Shown piece by piece: positions 46,316-53,930 of a stretch of DNA of 64,000 nt. Below the pieces are notes generated by a model. The model made no database searches and was not told the origin of the DNA. It was given only the letters and a program-made list of their open reading frames with translations. The stretch is from SAR92 clade bacterium H455. GTDB lineage: Bacteria > Pseudomonadota > Gammaproteobacteria > Pseudomonadales > Porticoccaceae. The DNA is taken from the NCBI GenBank assembly GCA_024802545.1, contig CP103416.1:2418001-2482000 (forward strand), given 5' to 3'. The translations under genes and the position numbers were made by a program. Positions within the stretch are counted from its first letter, which is position 1. Each line of letters begins with the position of its first letter.

Positions 46316-48289
46316 ATGGCCGGACGAATCCCGCAAACCTTTATTGATGACCTACTCGATCGCGTCGACATAGTCGATGTGGTCAACGGTCGTGTAGGGC
46401 TTAAAAAAGCCGGCAAAAACTACAAAGCCTGCTGCCCCTTCCACGAAGAAAAAAGCCCCTCCTTTACCGTTGCCCAAGACAAACAGTTTTACTACTGCTT
46501 TGGCTGTGGTGCCGGCGGCAACGCCCTCGGCTTTGTCATGGAGTTCGACCGTCTCGATTTTTTACCCGCGGTGGAAATGCTAGCGCGCAATGCCGGCCTA
46601 GAAATCCCCCGAGAAGCAGCCCAAGATCCTGGCATAAGCAAACAAAAAGACAACCTCTATTCGATACTCTCTGAGTCCGATCTCTATTTTCGCCAGCAGC
46701 TACGTAAACATGCTAGCGCCGCCACTGCAGTCGACTATCTCAAGGCCCGCGGCCTTAGCGGACAGATTGCCAAACAGTACGGCGTGGGCTACGCCCCGCC
46801 GGGGTGGGACAATCTTTTAAAGGCAGTGGGCAGCGACGATCAGCGTACTGGGCTGCTCCATGAATCGGGCATGCTAGTCGTCAAGCCGGAAGAGAAAAAG
46901 CAATATGACTTCTTTCGCCACCGCATCACCTTCCCGATCCGCGACCAGCGCGGCCGCACTGTCGGCTTTGGCGGGCGGGTTCTGGACGACAGCAAACCCA
47001 AATATCTCAACTCGCCGGAGACACCGGTGTTTAGCAAGGGCCGCGAGCTCTACGGTCTTTATGAGGCACGACAAGCACTAAAAGAAATTCCCTGTCTGAT
47101 AATGGTTGAGGGCTATATGGACGTTATCGCCCTGGCCCAGTTCGAGATCAACAATGCGGTTGCCACATTGGGCACTGCACTGACCGAAAGCCATCTGCAA
47201 AAGATCTTTCGCTACACTTCTGAGATCGTATTTTGTTTTGATGGCGACAACGCTGGCCGCAAAGCCGCGGCTCGAGCACTGGAAACAGCGATCCCAGAAA
47301 TGCGCGACGGCGTTTCAGCAAAATTTTTGTTTCTGCCCGACGGCGAAGATCCAGACACCATGGTTCGTCAGCTGGGCAAGCAAGCGTTTATGGAGCGGGT
47401 CGATCGAGCCCAACCGCTCTCCGAATTTCTCTTTGAACAACTCAGCGATGGCATCGACAGCAGCACCGCCGACGGCAAAGCCCGCCTGAGTAAGGTCTGC
47501 GCGCCACAGATAAATCGCATTCCTCAGGGAGTATTTCGGCAGCTGATGCTTGAGGAGCTCTCCAGTCGCACCGGCATATCAGCAGAAAATTTGCGCGATT
47601 ATGTGGCTACGCACAAGCCCCCCGCTCAGCGTGTCAGTGCATCTCCGCCGCCAGTGCAAGCACCATTCCAGTCCAGCAGCCAAAGTCGTCAAGTGCCACC
47701 GCAGGACTTTTACTCAGGACCACCACCAGATGACGTGTACGGTGATGGCGACTATGAGCAGCCCTATCCAGAAATCGTCGCCGTGCGCCGCAGTAAAATT
47801 CGCCTGTCGCCGATCAAGTTTCTCAGTGCGCTGCTGGTCAATCATCCGCAGCTAGCGGAGTATGTTGAAGATATTGAAATGCTCAGCGTCTCAGCAGACC
47901 CAGATATGACATTGTTTCTCAAGATCTTGGCGCTGGTGAACAGCGAGCCTGCCTGCAGCAAAACCTCGCATATATTTGCCCGCTGGCAGGCTACCTACTC
48001 GGATCAAACAGAATTACAGCTACTCAAAACCCTCGCCGGAAGCGAACTTCACCAGCCACCCAAAGGCACAGGCCGCGACGATGATCAGGAGTTTTGCGAC
48101 ACTCTCGCCCACGTCTCTCGAGATGTCTTTGAAGCCCTGCCCCCAGAGCGCAAAGCAGATATTTTACTGACTTTGGAAACCCTCAATGAACGTCAGATTA
48201 AGCAGCTCTGGAAGATTCACATACAATTGGGCGACGACAATCAACACATCGAGCTAAAAAAGAAGATAAAACAACGACTTGTAGTCTAA
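46316..48289 (+). CDS. dnaG: DNA primase
   Basis: Synthesises RNA primers at the replication fork. CHC2 zinc ribbon at residues 40-64 (CPFHEEKSPSF, then CFGCGAGG), N-terminal primase core with the basic GYAPPGWDNL region, TOPRIM domain with MVEGYMDVIAL and the CFDGDNAGRKAAARAL metal site, a Pro-rich linker (about 440-480), and a C-terminal DnaB-interacting helical domain. At 657 aa it is of usual length. Confidence 0.97.
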   Translation: MAGRIPQTFIDDLLDRVDIVDVVNGRVGLKKAGKNYKACCPFHEEKSPSFTVAQDKQFYYCFGCGAGGNALGFVMEFDRLDFLPAVEMLARNAGLEIPREAAQDPGISKQKDNLYSILSESDLYFRQQLRKHASAATAVDYLKARGLSGQIAKQYGVGYAPPGWDNLLKAVGSDDQRTGLLHESGMLVVKPEEKKQYDFFRHRITFPIRDQRGRTVGFGGRVLDDSKPKYLNSPETPVFSKGRELYGLYEARQALKEIPCLIMVEGYMDVIALAQFEINNAVATLGTALTESHLQKIFRYTSEIVFCFDGDNAGRKAAARALETAIPEMRDGVSAKFLFLPDGEDPDTMVRQLGKQAFMERVDRAQPLSEFLFEQLSDGIDSSTADGKARLSKVCAPQINRIPQGVFRQLMLEELSSRTGISAENLRDYVATHKPPAQRVSASPPPVQAPFQSSSQSRQVPPQDFYSGPPPDDVYGDGDYEQPYPEIVAVRRSKIRLSPIKFLSALLVNHPQLAEYVEDIEMLSVSADPDMTLFLKILALVNSEPACSKTSHIFARWQATYSDQTELQLLKTLAGSELHQPPKGTGRDDDQEFCDTLAHVSRDVFEALPPERKADILLTLETLNERQIKQLWKIHIQLGDDNQHIELKKKIKQRLVV

Positions 48290-48331
48290 GATAACAAAAA
48301 TTGGCGCGGCCAAATAAAGCCCAAATTGGTG

Positions 48332-48360
48332 CGGACATAGGGGATATTATCGGCTATAAT
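48332..48360 (+). promoter_or_regulatory. Predicted promoter of rpoD
   Basis: CGGACA (48332-48337) and a perfect TATAAT (48355-48360) are 17 bases apart, just after the dnaG stop. It would give rpoD independent expression, as seen for the internal rpoD promoters of enteric bacteria. The -10 is also part of a GGGGAT/ATCCCC inverted repeat (48340-48364). Confidence 0.6.
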
Positions 48361-48400
48361 CCCCGGCTATTTTTAAGCCTCTAAACAGTAATTGAGCCCT

Positions 48401-50239
48401 ATGAGCGATACGAACCAAAAGCAACAGTCCGGCATCAAAGACCTTATAGCCAAGGGCCGCGAACAGCGGTATCTGACCTATGCTGAAGTCAATGATCACC
48501 TGCCAGAAGATATAGCCGATCCGGAACAGGTCGAAGATATCATCCAGATGATCAACGACATGGGTATTACCGTCTTTGAGACAGCCCCAGATGCCGACAC
48601 TCTTTCAAGTCTCGCCAGTGACAACACGCCCGATGAAGTAGCAGCTGCAGAAGCCGCCGCTGCTTTGGCGTCAGTCGAATCCGAACAACACCGCACCACC
48701 GATCCAGTGCGCATGTATATGCGCGAGATGGGTTCGGTTGAACTGTTGACTCGTGAAGGCGAAATTGAGATTGCCAAACGCATTGAAGAAGGTACCCGCG
48801 AGCTGATGTCCGCGGTTGCTGACTGGCCGACCACCGTCGCCACAATTATTGCTGAGTATGAAAAGGTTGAAGCGGGCGAGAAGAAGCTCACCGATATTAT
48901 AAGCGGTTACCTCAACCCTATGGAGCATGTGCCCTCAGCGCTGGCCCAGCAGCAAGCTGCTGAAGCCCTGAAGCTTGAGAATCCCGAAGAGGTAGAGGAA
49001 GAGGAAGAGGAAGAGCAGCACGAAGGCGGTCTGGATCCTGAAGTCGCCTTTGAACGCTTTGACGCTATCCGCAAGCAGCTTAAGAAAACTGATGCCTGTA
49101 TCGCCCGTTACGGACGCAATGGTGAAGCTTCACAAAAGAATCTCGAAGAGTTGGCCGAACTGTTCAAGTTTTTAAAACTGACTCCGCGCCAGTTTGATCC
49201 ATTGATTGCCAAAGTTCGTCTCGCAGTAGAACGCGTTCGCGCCGAAGAGCGCAAGATTATGCGTCTCTGCATCCGCCTGGGCAAAATGCCGCGCAAGGAA
49301 TTTATTAAACTGTTCCCCGGCAATGAATCCAATATGATGTGGACCACAGAGTTGGCCAAGTCAAAAGAGAGCTGGGCTGAGCGTGTTGCCGAACAGGAAG
49401 TGGAAATTCTCCGCTCACAGCGCAAGCTGGCGCAGGTTGAAAAACTTGCCGACATGAATATTGCACAGATTAAAGACATCAATCGCCGCATGACCATGGG
49501 TGAAGCCATGGCCCGTCGTGCCAAGAAAGAAATGGTTGAAGCTAACCTGCGACTGGTTATCTCCATCGCCAAAAAATATACTAACCGTGGGCTGCAGTTC
49601 CTCGATCTGATTCAGGAAGGCAATATCGGCTTGATGAAAGCAGTAGACAAGTTTGAGTATCGCCGCGGTTACAAATTTTCCACCTATGCAACCTGGTGGA
49701 TCCGTCAGGCGATCACCCGATCGATTGCCGATCAGGCCCGCACCATTCGTATTCCCGTGCACATGATTGAGACGATCAACAAGCTCAACCGTGTTTCCCG
49801 TCAAATGCTCCAGGAGATGGGTCGTGAACCCACTCCCGAAGAACTGGCAGAGCGCATGGAAATGCCGGAAGACAAGATTCGCAAAGTCCTCAAGATCGCC
49901 AAAGAGCCAATCTCCATGGAGACGCCCATTGGCGAAGACGAAGATGCCAGCATCGGCGATCTGATCGAAGATACCACTATCGCCCTACCCCTTGATGAAG
50001 CCACCAAGAATAACCTCACCGAGTCTACTCGCGGTGTTCTTAGCAGCCTGACAGCAAGAGAAGCGAAAGTATTGCGTATGCGTTTCGGTATCGACATGAA
50101 CACTGACCACACCCTCGAAGAAGTCGGCAAACAGTTCGACGTAACCCGAGAGCGTATTCGTCAGATCGAAGCCAAGGCACTGCGCAAGCTGCGTCATCCT
50201 ACCCGTTCGGATCACCTGCGCAGCTTTATTGACGACTAA
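48401..50239 (+). CDS. rpoD: RNA polymerase primary sigma factor RpoD (sigma-70)
   Basis: Housekeeping sigma factor. Region 1.1 ([27 protein letters not shown]), region 1.2 ([31 protein letters not shown]), an acidic spacer containing eight consecutive Glu near residues 195-205, regions 2.1-2.4 ([39 protein letters not shown] and [21 protein letters not shown]), region 3 and region 4.2 ([22 protein letters not shown]). The ATG at 48401 is preferred over a TTG three codons upstream. About 612 aa. Confidence 0.97.
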   Translation: MSDTNQKQQSGIKDLIAKGREQRYLTYAEVNDHLPEDIADPEQVEDIIQMINDMGITVFETAPDADTLSSLASDNTPDEVAAAEAAAALASVESEQHRTTDPVRMYMREMGSVELLTREGEIEIAKRIEEGTRELMSAVADWPTTVATIIAEYEKVEAGEKKLTDIISGYLNPMEHVPSALAQQQAAEALKLENPEEVEEEEEEEQHEGGLDPEVAFERFDAIRKQLKKTDACIARYGRNGEASQKNLEELAELFKFLKLTPRQFDPLIAKVRLAVERVRAEERKIMRLCIRLGKMPRKEFIKLFPGNESNMMWTTELAKSKESWAERVAEQEVEILRSQRKLAQVEKLADMNIAQIKDINRRMTMGEAMARRAKKEMVEANLRLVISIAKKYTNRGLQFLDLIQEGNIGLMKAVDKFEYRRGYKFSTYATWWIRQAITRSIADQARTIRIPVHMIETINKLNRVSRQMLQEMGREPTPEELAERMEMPEDKIRKVLKIAKEPISMETPIGEDEDASIGDLIEDTTIALPLDEATKNNLTESTRGVLSSLTAREAKVLRMRFGIDMNTDHTLEEVGKQFDVTRERIRQIEAKALRKLRHPTRSDHLRSFIDD

Positions 50240-50373
50240 TAAAAAATAGCTGTAGCCCGCTCAGGATGACAGCTTAGGTACTCGGCACAAGAAGTTGAGT
50301 GCCCTGAATGACAAAGTAAGTGATACACCAGAAAGACAAGTTTTAAACTTAACATAAGAAAGCGTTTACACTT
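50240..50373. other. Spacer between rpoD and the tandem repeat
   Basis: An AGCTGT/ACAGCT inverted repeat (50248-50253, 50269-50274) is flanked by an A-run that would be a T-tract on the minus strand, so it is a modest terminator-like element. The 11-base motif AAAGACAAGTT occurs at 50332-50342 and recurs at the end of both downstream repeats. No gene is seen. Confidence 0.45.
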
Positions 50374-50490
50374 AACGCAGGATTTTTGTTTCTAGGTTAG
50401 GAGCCGCGCAGCAAGCTGAGGGAGCATACATAAAGTATGTGATCGAAGATTGTGAGCACGCGACGACGCATAGGGGCAAAAAGACAAGTT
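50374..50490. repeat. Tandem repeat element, copy 1 (117 bp)
   Basis: Begins AACGCAGG and ends AAAAAGACAAGTT. It contains a CATAC-ATAAA-GTATG hairpin and a GTGAGCACGCGACGACGC segment. About 91 percent identical to copy 2, with a 2-base indel. Short reading frames inside it are not credible genes. Confidence 0.85.
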
Positions 50491-50491
50491 A

Positions 50492-50606
50492 AACGCCGGA
50501 TTTTTGTTCCTAGGGTAGGAGCCGTGCAGTACTGAAGGAGCATACATAAAGTATGTGACCGAAGATTGTGAGCACGCGACGACGCATAGGGACAAAAAGA
50601 CAAGTT
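50492..50606. repeat. Tandem repeat element, copy 2 (115 bp)
   Basis: Second copy, one base after the first, ending two bases before the tRNA. The differences from copy 1 are mostly single transitions, while the hairpin and the GTGAGCACGCGACGACGC block are identical. This suggests structural or RNA-level constraint, or recent duplication. Confidence 0.85.
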
Positions 50607-50608
50607 AA

Positions 50609-50685
50609 GGGCCCTTAGCTCAGTTGGTTAGAGCATCCGACTCATAATCGGCAGGTCCCGTGTTCAAGTCACGGAGGGCCCACCA
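50609..50685 (+). tRNA. tRNA-Ile with CAU anticodon (lysidine-modified type)
   Basis: A 77-base cloverleaf with encoded CCA. Acceptor GGGCCCT/AGGGCCC, D stem GCTC/GAGC, anticodon loop CTCATAA giving CAT, T stem CCGTG/CACGG. CAT could mean Met, but the acceptor has C4-G69 and C5-G68, the pairs favoured by TilS, and the body resembles E. coli ileX/ileY rather than elongator Met (U4, A5). So it should decode AUA after lysidine formation. Automated tools often label it tRNA-Met. Confidence 0.9.
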
Positions 50686-50690
50686 ATTCA

Positions 50691-50728
50691 CCAACCACGC
50701 GTCTTACTCGAAAAAGACGCGTGGTTGG
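50691..50728 (+). terminator. Long perfect hairpin downstream of the tRNA
   Basis: Fifteen-bp perfect stem (50691-50705 with 50714-50728), loop ACTCGAAA, starting 5 bases after the tRNA CCA. It lacks a T-tract, so it may act as terminator, 3' processing barrier or both. Confidence 0.7.
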
Positions 50729-50989
50729 CACCTCAAAAATACAGCCCAAGCAAACGCCCAGTTTAGTCATCAATATTTAAACGCACCAATATTCACTTCC
50801 CAAATGTTCAAACCACCTAAAAATACACGGCAACAACCATTAAAATTCATATAAACATAGACACTCTATAAAAATTCAGTAATATTTATTCATAGTCGAA
50901 TAAGTTGAGTCCACCTATCAGTGAAAAGCAGCTTATGGGCTTTACTGAATCAGTAAATCACCGTCACCTGAAGAAGTGCGAGAAAAATC
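50729..50989. other. AT-rich intergenic region upstream of the LuxR-type gene
   Basis: No gene. It contains a possible -10 (TATAAA near 50867), a half-site TTCAGTAA at 50875-50882 and the full dyad at 50941-50957. Confidence 0.5.
50941..50957. promoter_or_regulatory. Perfect 17-bp dyad before the LuxR-type gene
   Basis: TTTACTGAATCAGTAAA is an exact palindrome with one central base, 33 bases before the start codon. A second half-site lies 60 bases upstream. Position and size fit an operator, possibly for autoregulation (inference). Confidence 0.55.
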
Positions 50990-51607
50990 ATGCCCTACGA
51001 ACGTAACAATGTCATTGTCGTAAAAATTCTCGGCGCCCCAACTTCGGCCCTGAAGGCAATTTCAGAAATCAGCAGTCACTCGCTAGCTGACAATATAGTC
51101 ACCATGAGTCTGACACCCAACTTTGATTTTTTTAAGCGCAAAGCCCTTAACGAGGTTAAGAGCAAAAACAAAATATCGAAATTGACGGTACTTAATTTAG
51201 TTTTCGACGACTCGTCTGAGTTAAAAGCTACGCCACCACCCAGTCAAATTGGCCATGACAAGTTGAGCTTTATTAACCAAAAGCAATTAGCTAACCTAGA
51301 AGAGTTTAGTAGTTTTGTTATAGCCTCAGTGCTGCCCGAAATTCCTCTGCCAGAGGAATTCTGGATTCCAGTTGAATCCTTATTAACTAAGCGCGAGTGG
51401 GATATTTTACAACTGGTATATCAGGGCAACTCGAGTAAAAAAATCGCCGCGGCTCGAACACTCAGCCATAGAACGGTTGAATTACATCGTCAAAACTGTG
51501 CTCACAAACTCGGCCCGATCACCCCAATACTGCTGGCTTCGCTATTTTCAAGTAGTGTCTTGGAGACCTATTCTTGGGCTAATCCCGAGGTTGAAGCAGC
51601 TATCTAG
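50990..51607 (+). CDS. LuxR-type orphan transcriptional regulator
   Basis: A 205-residue DNA-binding protein. The C-terminal GerE/LuxR helix-turn-helix spans about residues 131-178 (LTKREWDILQLVYQGNSSKKIAA, then RTVELHRQNCAHKLG). The N-terminal 125 residues show neither a receiver Asp motif nor an autoinducer-binding signature, so the input is unknown. No partner kinase or synthase is adjacent. The dyad at 50941 is a candidate target. Confidence 0.8.
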   Translation: MPYERNNVIVVKILGAPTSALKAISEISSHSLADNIVTMSLTPNFDFFKRKALNEVKSKNKISKLTVLNLVFDDSSELKATPPPSQIGHDKLSFINQKQLANLEEFSSFVIASVLPEIPLPEEFWIPVESLLTKREWDILQLVYQGNSSKKIAAARTLSHRTVELHRQNCAHKLGPITPILLASLFSSSVLETYSWANPEVEAAI

Positions 51608-51692
51608 TTAATCGCATAGTTAAGCGCTTCTGATGACGCCCCCAGTCAACTGTTAGGCACCTCTTACGTATTTCAAAGAACAAGAACCTAGC

Positions 51693-53744
51693 CTAAAAAG
51701 GGCCGTCCTGACTCTCCGGAACGCCCCATAGGGCAGACCAAACCGCGGTGCCATCAATATAAAACACCGCATCACCATCAAATACCGCACGCTGGCGACT
51801 GTCCCACCACTGCTCTGTTGTCGCCACAATCTGCCCAACCTCAACAATCGAAGCGTCTGCTGGACGATCTTTGCTGTCGATTTCAAATAAGAACAAACGT
51901 CGCTCTTCACTGTAGCCAGCCTCATCGGAATAGAAGCTCAGGGAGGCTGGGACTGAAAATCGATCAGTGGTCTCATCGATTGCTTGATAGGTAAATGCAT
52001 GACGATTGTAACGGGCTTCTGAATAGCTCCAGTTTGCACCGGGGCTGAGACTTGTAGAACCTAGCGAAAAAGGGGCCGTCAGAGAGGCCACATTAAACAG
52101 TTCGAGTTTCACCAGTCCCTGTTCATCCTGCCCCAAACCGAGCAGCAGCTCACCATTAACCGGGTGCAGGAAATCTGAGAAACCGGTAACGCTAAGCTCT
52201 CCCGCAATAAGGGGATCTAGCGGATCAGAGAGATCGAGAACATAGAGCGGATCTATGCGCTCAAATGTCACCAGATAGAGCTTGTCACCAAAGAAGCGTG
52301 CGCCATACAGGTCCTCGTTGGGCTTACCTATAGCCGCGGTGCGCTCAGCATTGGGCAGCGTCGCCACTAGATTCAATTCCAGTTTGTCGGTCGCCAGCTT
52401 AAGCACTGAGAGCTGATGATCAATCCGGTCTTCTGCGTTGGCGCTGCGCTGACTGGTGACCAGGCGCAGATAACCCTCGTGTTCATTGATACGGAAATCT
52501 CTGTCGCCACTGAGAGCCAGTGCGCCATCGACCACTCCGGAGCCAAGGTAATCAAGTTCTGCAGATAGAGCATAGCTGTGCACCAGGGTCCGCGAATCAG
52601 CCTCGGCATAATCGACCTGGGTCAGATAGATGGCATTATTACTCACGTAAATACCAGAGGTGGGCTCCAGATAGCAGACAGCATTTGCCACTGACTGACT
52701 GCCCAGGTCAACGGCGATCAGTATTGTCATGGTCGGAAAACCAGAGTTTTCCGGTGCGAGGCTGTTTTCGCTATCAGTAACACGGCAATCAGATGCGCTG
52801 AGCAGCGGACTTTCGACACCATTAATCGCCATATTGGGCAGAATATCCTCGGGCTTCAGGGCTTCCAGTAGGGCTTCATTTTCTGTTACCTGGAGGCTAT
52901 CCGGATAATAATTATAATCCACGACCTCGGGAGTATGACGGGCCACAAGATAAACCATATCCCCCTGTCTGCGACTACTGACAAAGCCACCCTGAAACTC
53001 GAGTTGCAGCTGTCTATCCGGATTACTTGTATCGGTTATATCGTAAATATCTAACGCCGTGGTCTGCCCTGCCCAGAGCGATGGATCGTCAAAGGAATCG
53101 CCAAACAGCCCCCACCAGCCACTACTGCTAATCGAAATTAACTGGTTATCATTGGTATACAGACCTTCAACGGTCCGACTGCCACTGAGGGGGATAGTGC
53201 TCACCTCAGTGGCCTTGGCTGTTTCAGGATCAGTGGAGAGTATGCGTATACTGCGATCTTCATTTACGCTGGGAGCGGGCATTGAATCTACAGCTAGGCT
53301 GTCGTCCTCCAAAAAAGGCTCGATAAACGCTATATCATCTACTATAAAGCAGCAGTCCATCCCACGGCTCGGTGCAATAAATAGATGATCGCCATCGTAT
53401 TTTACATAGTCGTGCTCATCGACGCTGGCTTCCAATGTATAGGTGGTGGTAAAACTATCACTGCTGGCTGGCGCCGAGCTCTCCATATCCATGGCGACCC
53501 CATCGGCCATATCAACAGTGGCGGCTTTAGCCACATTATCAGTCGCTACCTGGGTAAATCCCTGTCGCACTCTGTCCAGTAGCTGACTTTGGCTCTCCAC
53601 TTCGATCAGCAGTCCCTGGGGCGTGGGCTGAATGATCGGCGGTTCAGTGGTTTGCGGCGCTGAGGAACCACCACCGCCTCCGCCTCCGCAAGAGACTATT
53701 ATCATCGTCAATGGAATGAACGCGAATTGGGATATTTTTTTCAT
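51693..53744 (-). CDS. Beta-propeller-domain lipoprotein
   Basis: A lipoprotein of about 683 residues: signal FAFIPLTMIIVSC with the lipidated Cys followed immediately by seven Gly, a disordered Pro/Thr linker, then repeated beta-strand units throughout. It resembles secreted proteins with a C-terminal beta-propeller domain (PF09826 type): repeats such as GSRTVEGLYTNDNQLISIS, YGARFFGDKLYLVTFERIDPLYVLDLSDP and GELSVTGFSDFLHPVNGELLLGLG. The start at 53744 is used because upstream codons do not belong to a signal peptide. Function unknown; calcium or protein binding at the cell surface is possible. Confidence 0.75.
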   Translation of the reverse strand: MKKISQFAFIPLTMIIVSCGGGGGGGSSAPQTTEPPIIQPTPQGLLIEVESQSQLLDRVRQGFTQVATDNVAKAATVDMADGVAMDMESSAPASSDSFTTTYTLEASVDEHDYVKYDGDHLFIAPSRGMDCCFIVDDIAFIEPFLEDDSLAVDSMPAPSVNEDRSIRILSTDPETAKATEVSTIPLSGSRTVEGLYTNDNQLISISSSGWWGLFGDSFDDPSLWAGQTTALDIYDITDTSNPDRQLQLEFQGGFVSSRRQGDMVYLVARHTPEVVDYNYYPDSLQVTENEALLEALKPEDILPNMAINGVESPLLSASDCRVTDSENSLAPENSGFPTMTILIAVDLGSQSVANAVCYLEPTSGIYVSNNAIYLTQVDYAEADSRTLVHSYALSAELDYLGSGVVDGALALSGDRDFRINEHEGYLRLVTSQRSANAEDRIDHQLSVLKLATDKLELNLVATLPNAERTAAIGKPNEDLYGARFFGDKLYLVTFERIDPLYVLDLSDPLDPLIAGELSVTGFSDFLHPVNGELLLGLGQDEQGLVKLELFNVASLTAPFSLGSTSLSPGANWSYSEARYNRHAFTYQAIDETTDRFSVPASLSFYSDEAGYSEERRLFLFEIDSKDRPADASIVEVGQIVATTEQWWDSRQRAVFDGDAVFYIDGTAVWSALWGVPESQDGPF

Positions 53745-53930
53745 TATTATTCTCAAATAGACTTGCGGGCCAGTGTATTCAAGTTTACCTACAGCTTCAA
53801 CTTGAGGCGAAATCCTTGGTATGCAAAAGACATTCTCATAGTGGCGCTCGCTCAAGATACTTTAAATGGCAACCGCAGAATCAAATCGCTAAACTGCAAC
53901 TACGCCTTTGACCAAAAATAATCAGCAAAA

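Noticed and set aside
47550-47855. 101-codon frame inside dnaG
   Set aside because: It lies in another frame of dnaG with no domain or start signal of its own.
50392-50603. Short minus-strand reading frames of 67-68 codons in the tandem repeat
   Set aside because: They exist only because the repeat is duplicated, share the same sequence in both copies, and have no ribosome site or protein-like composition.
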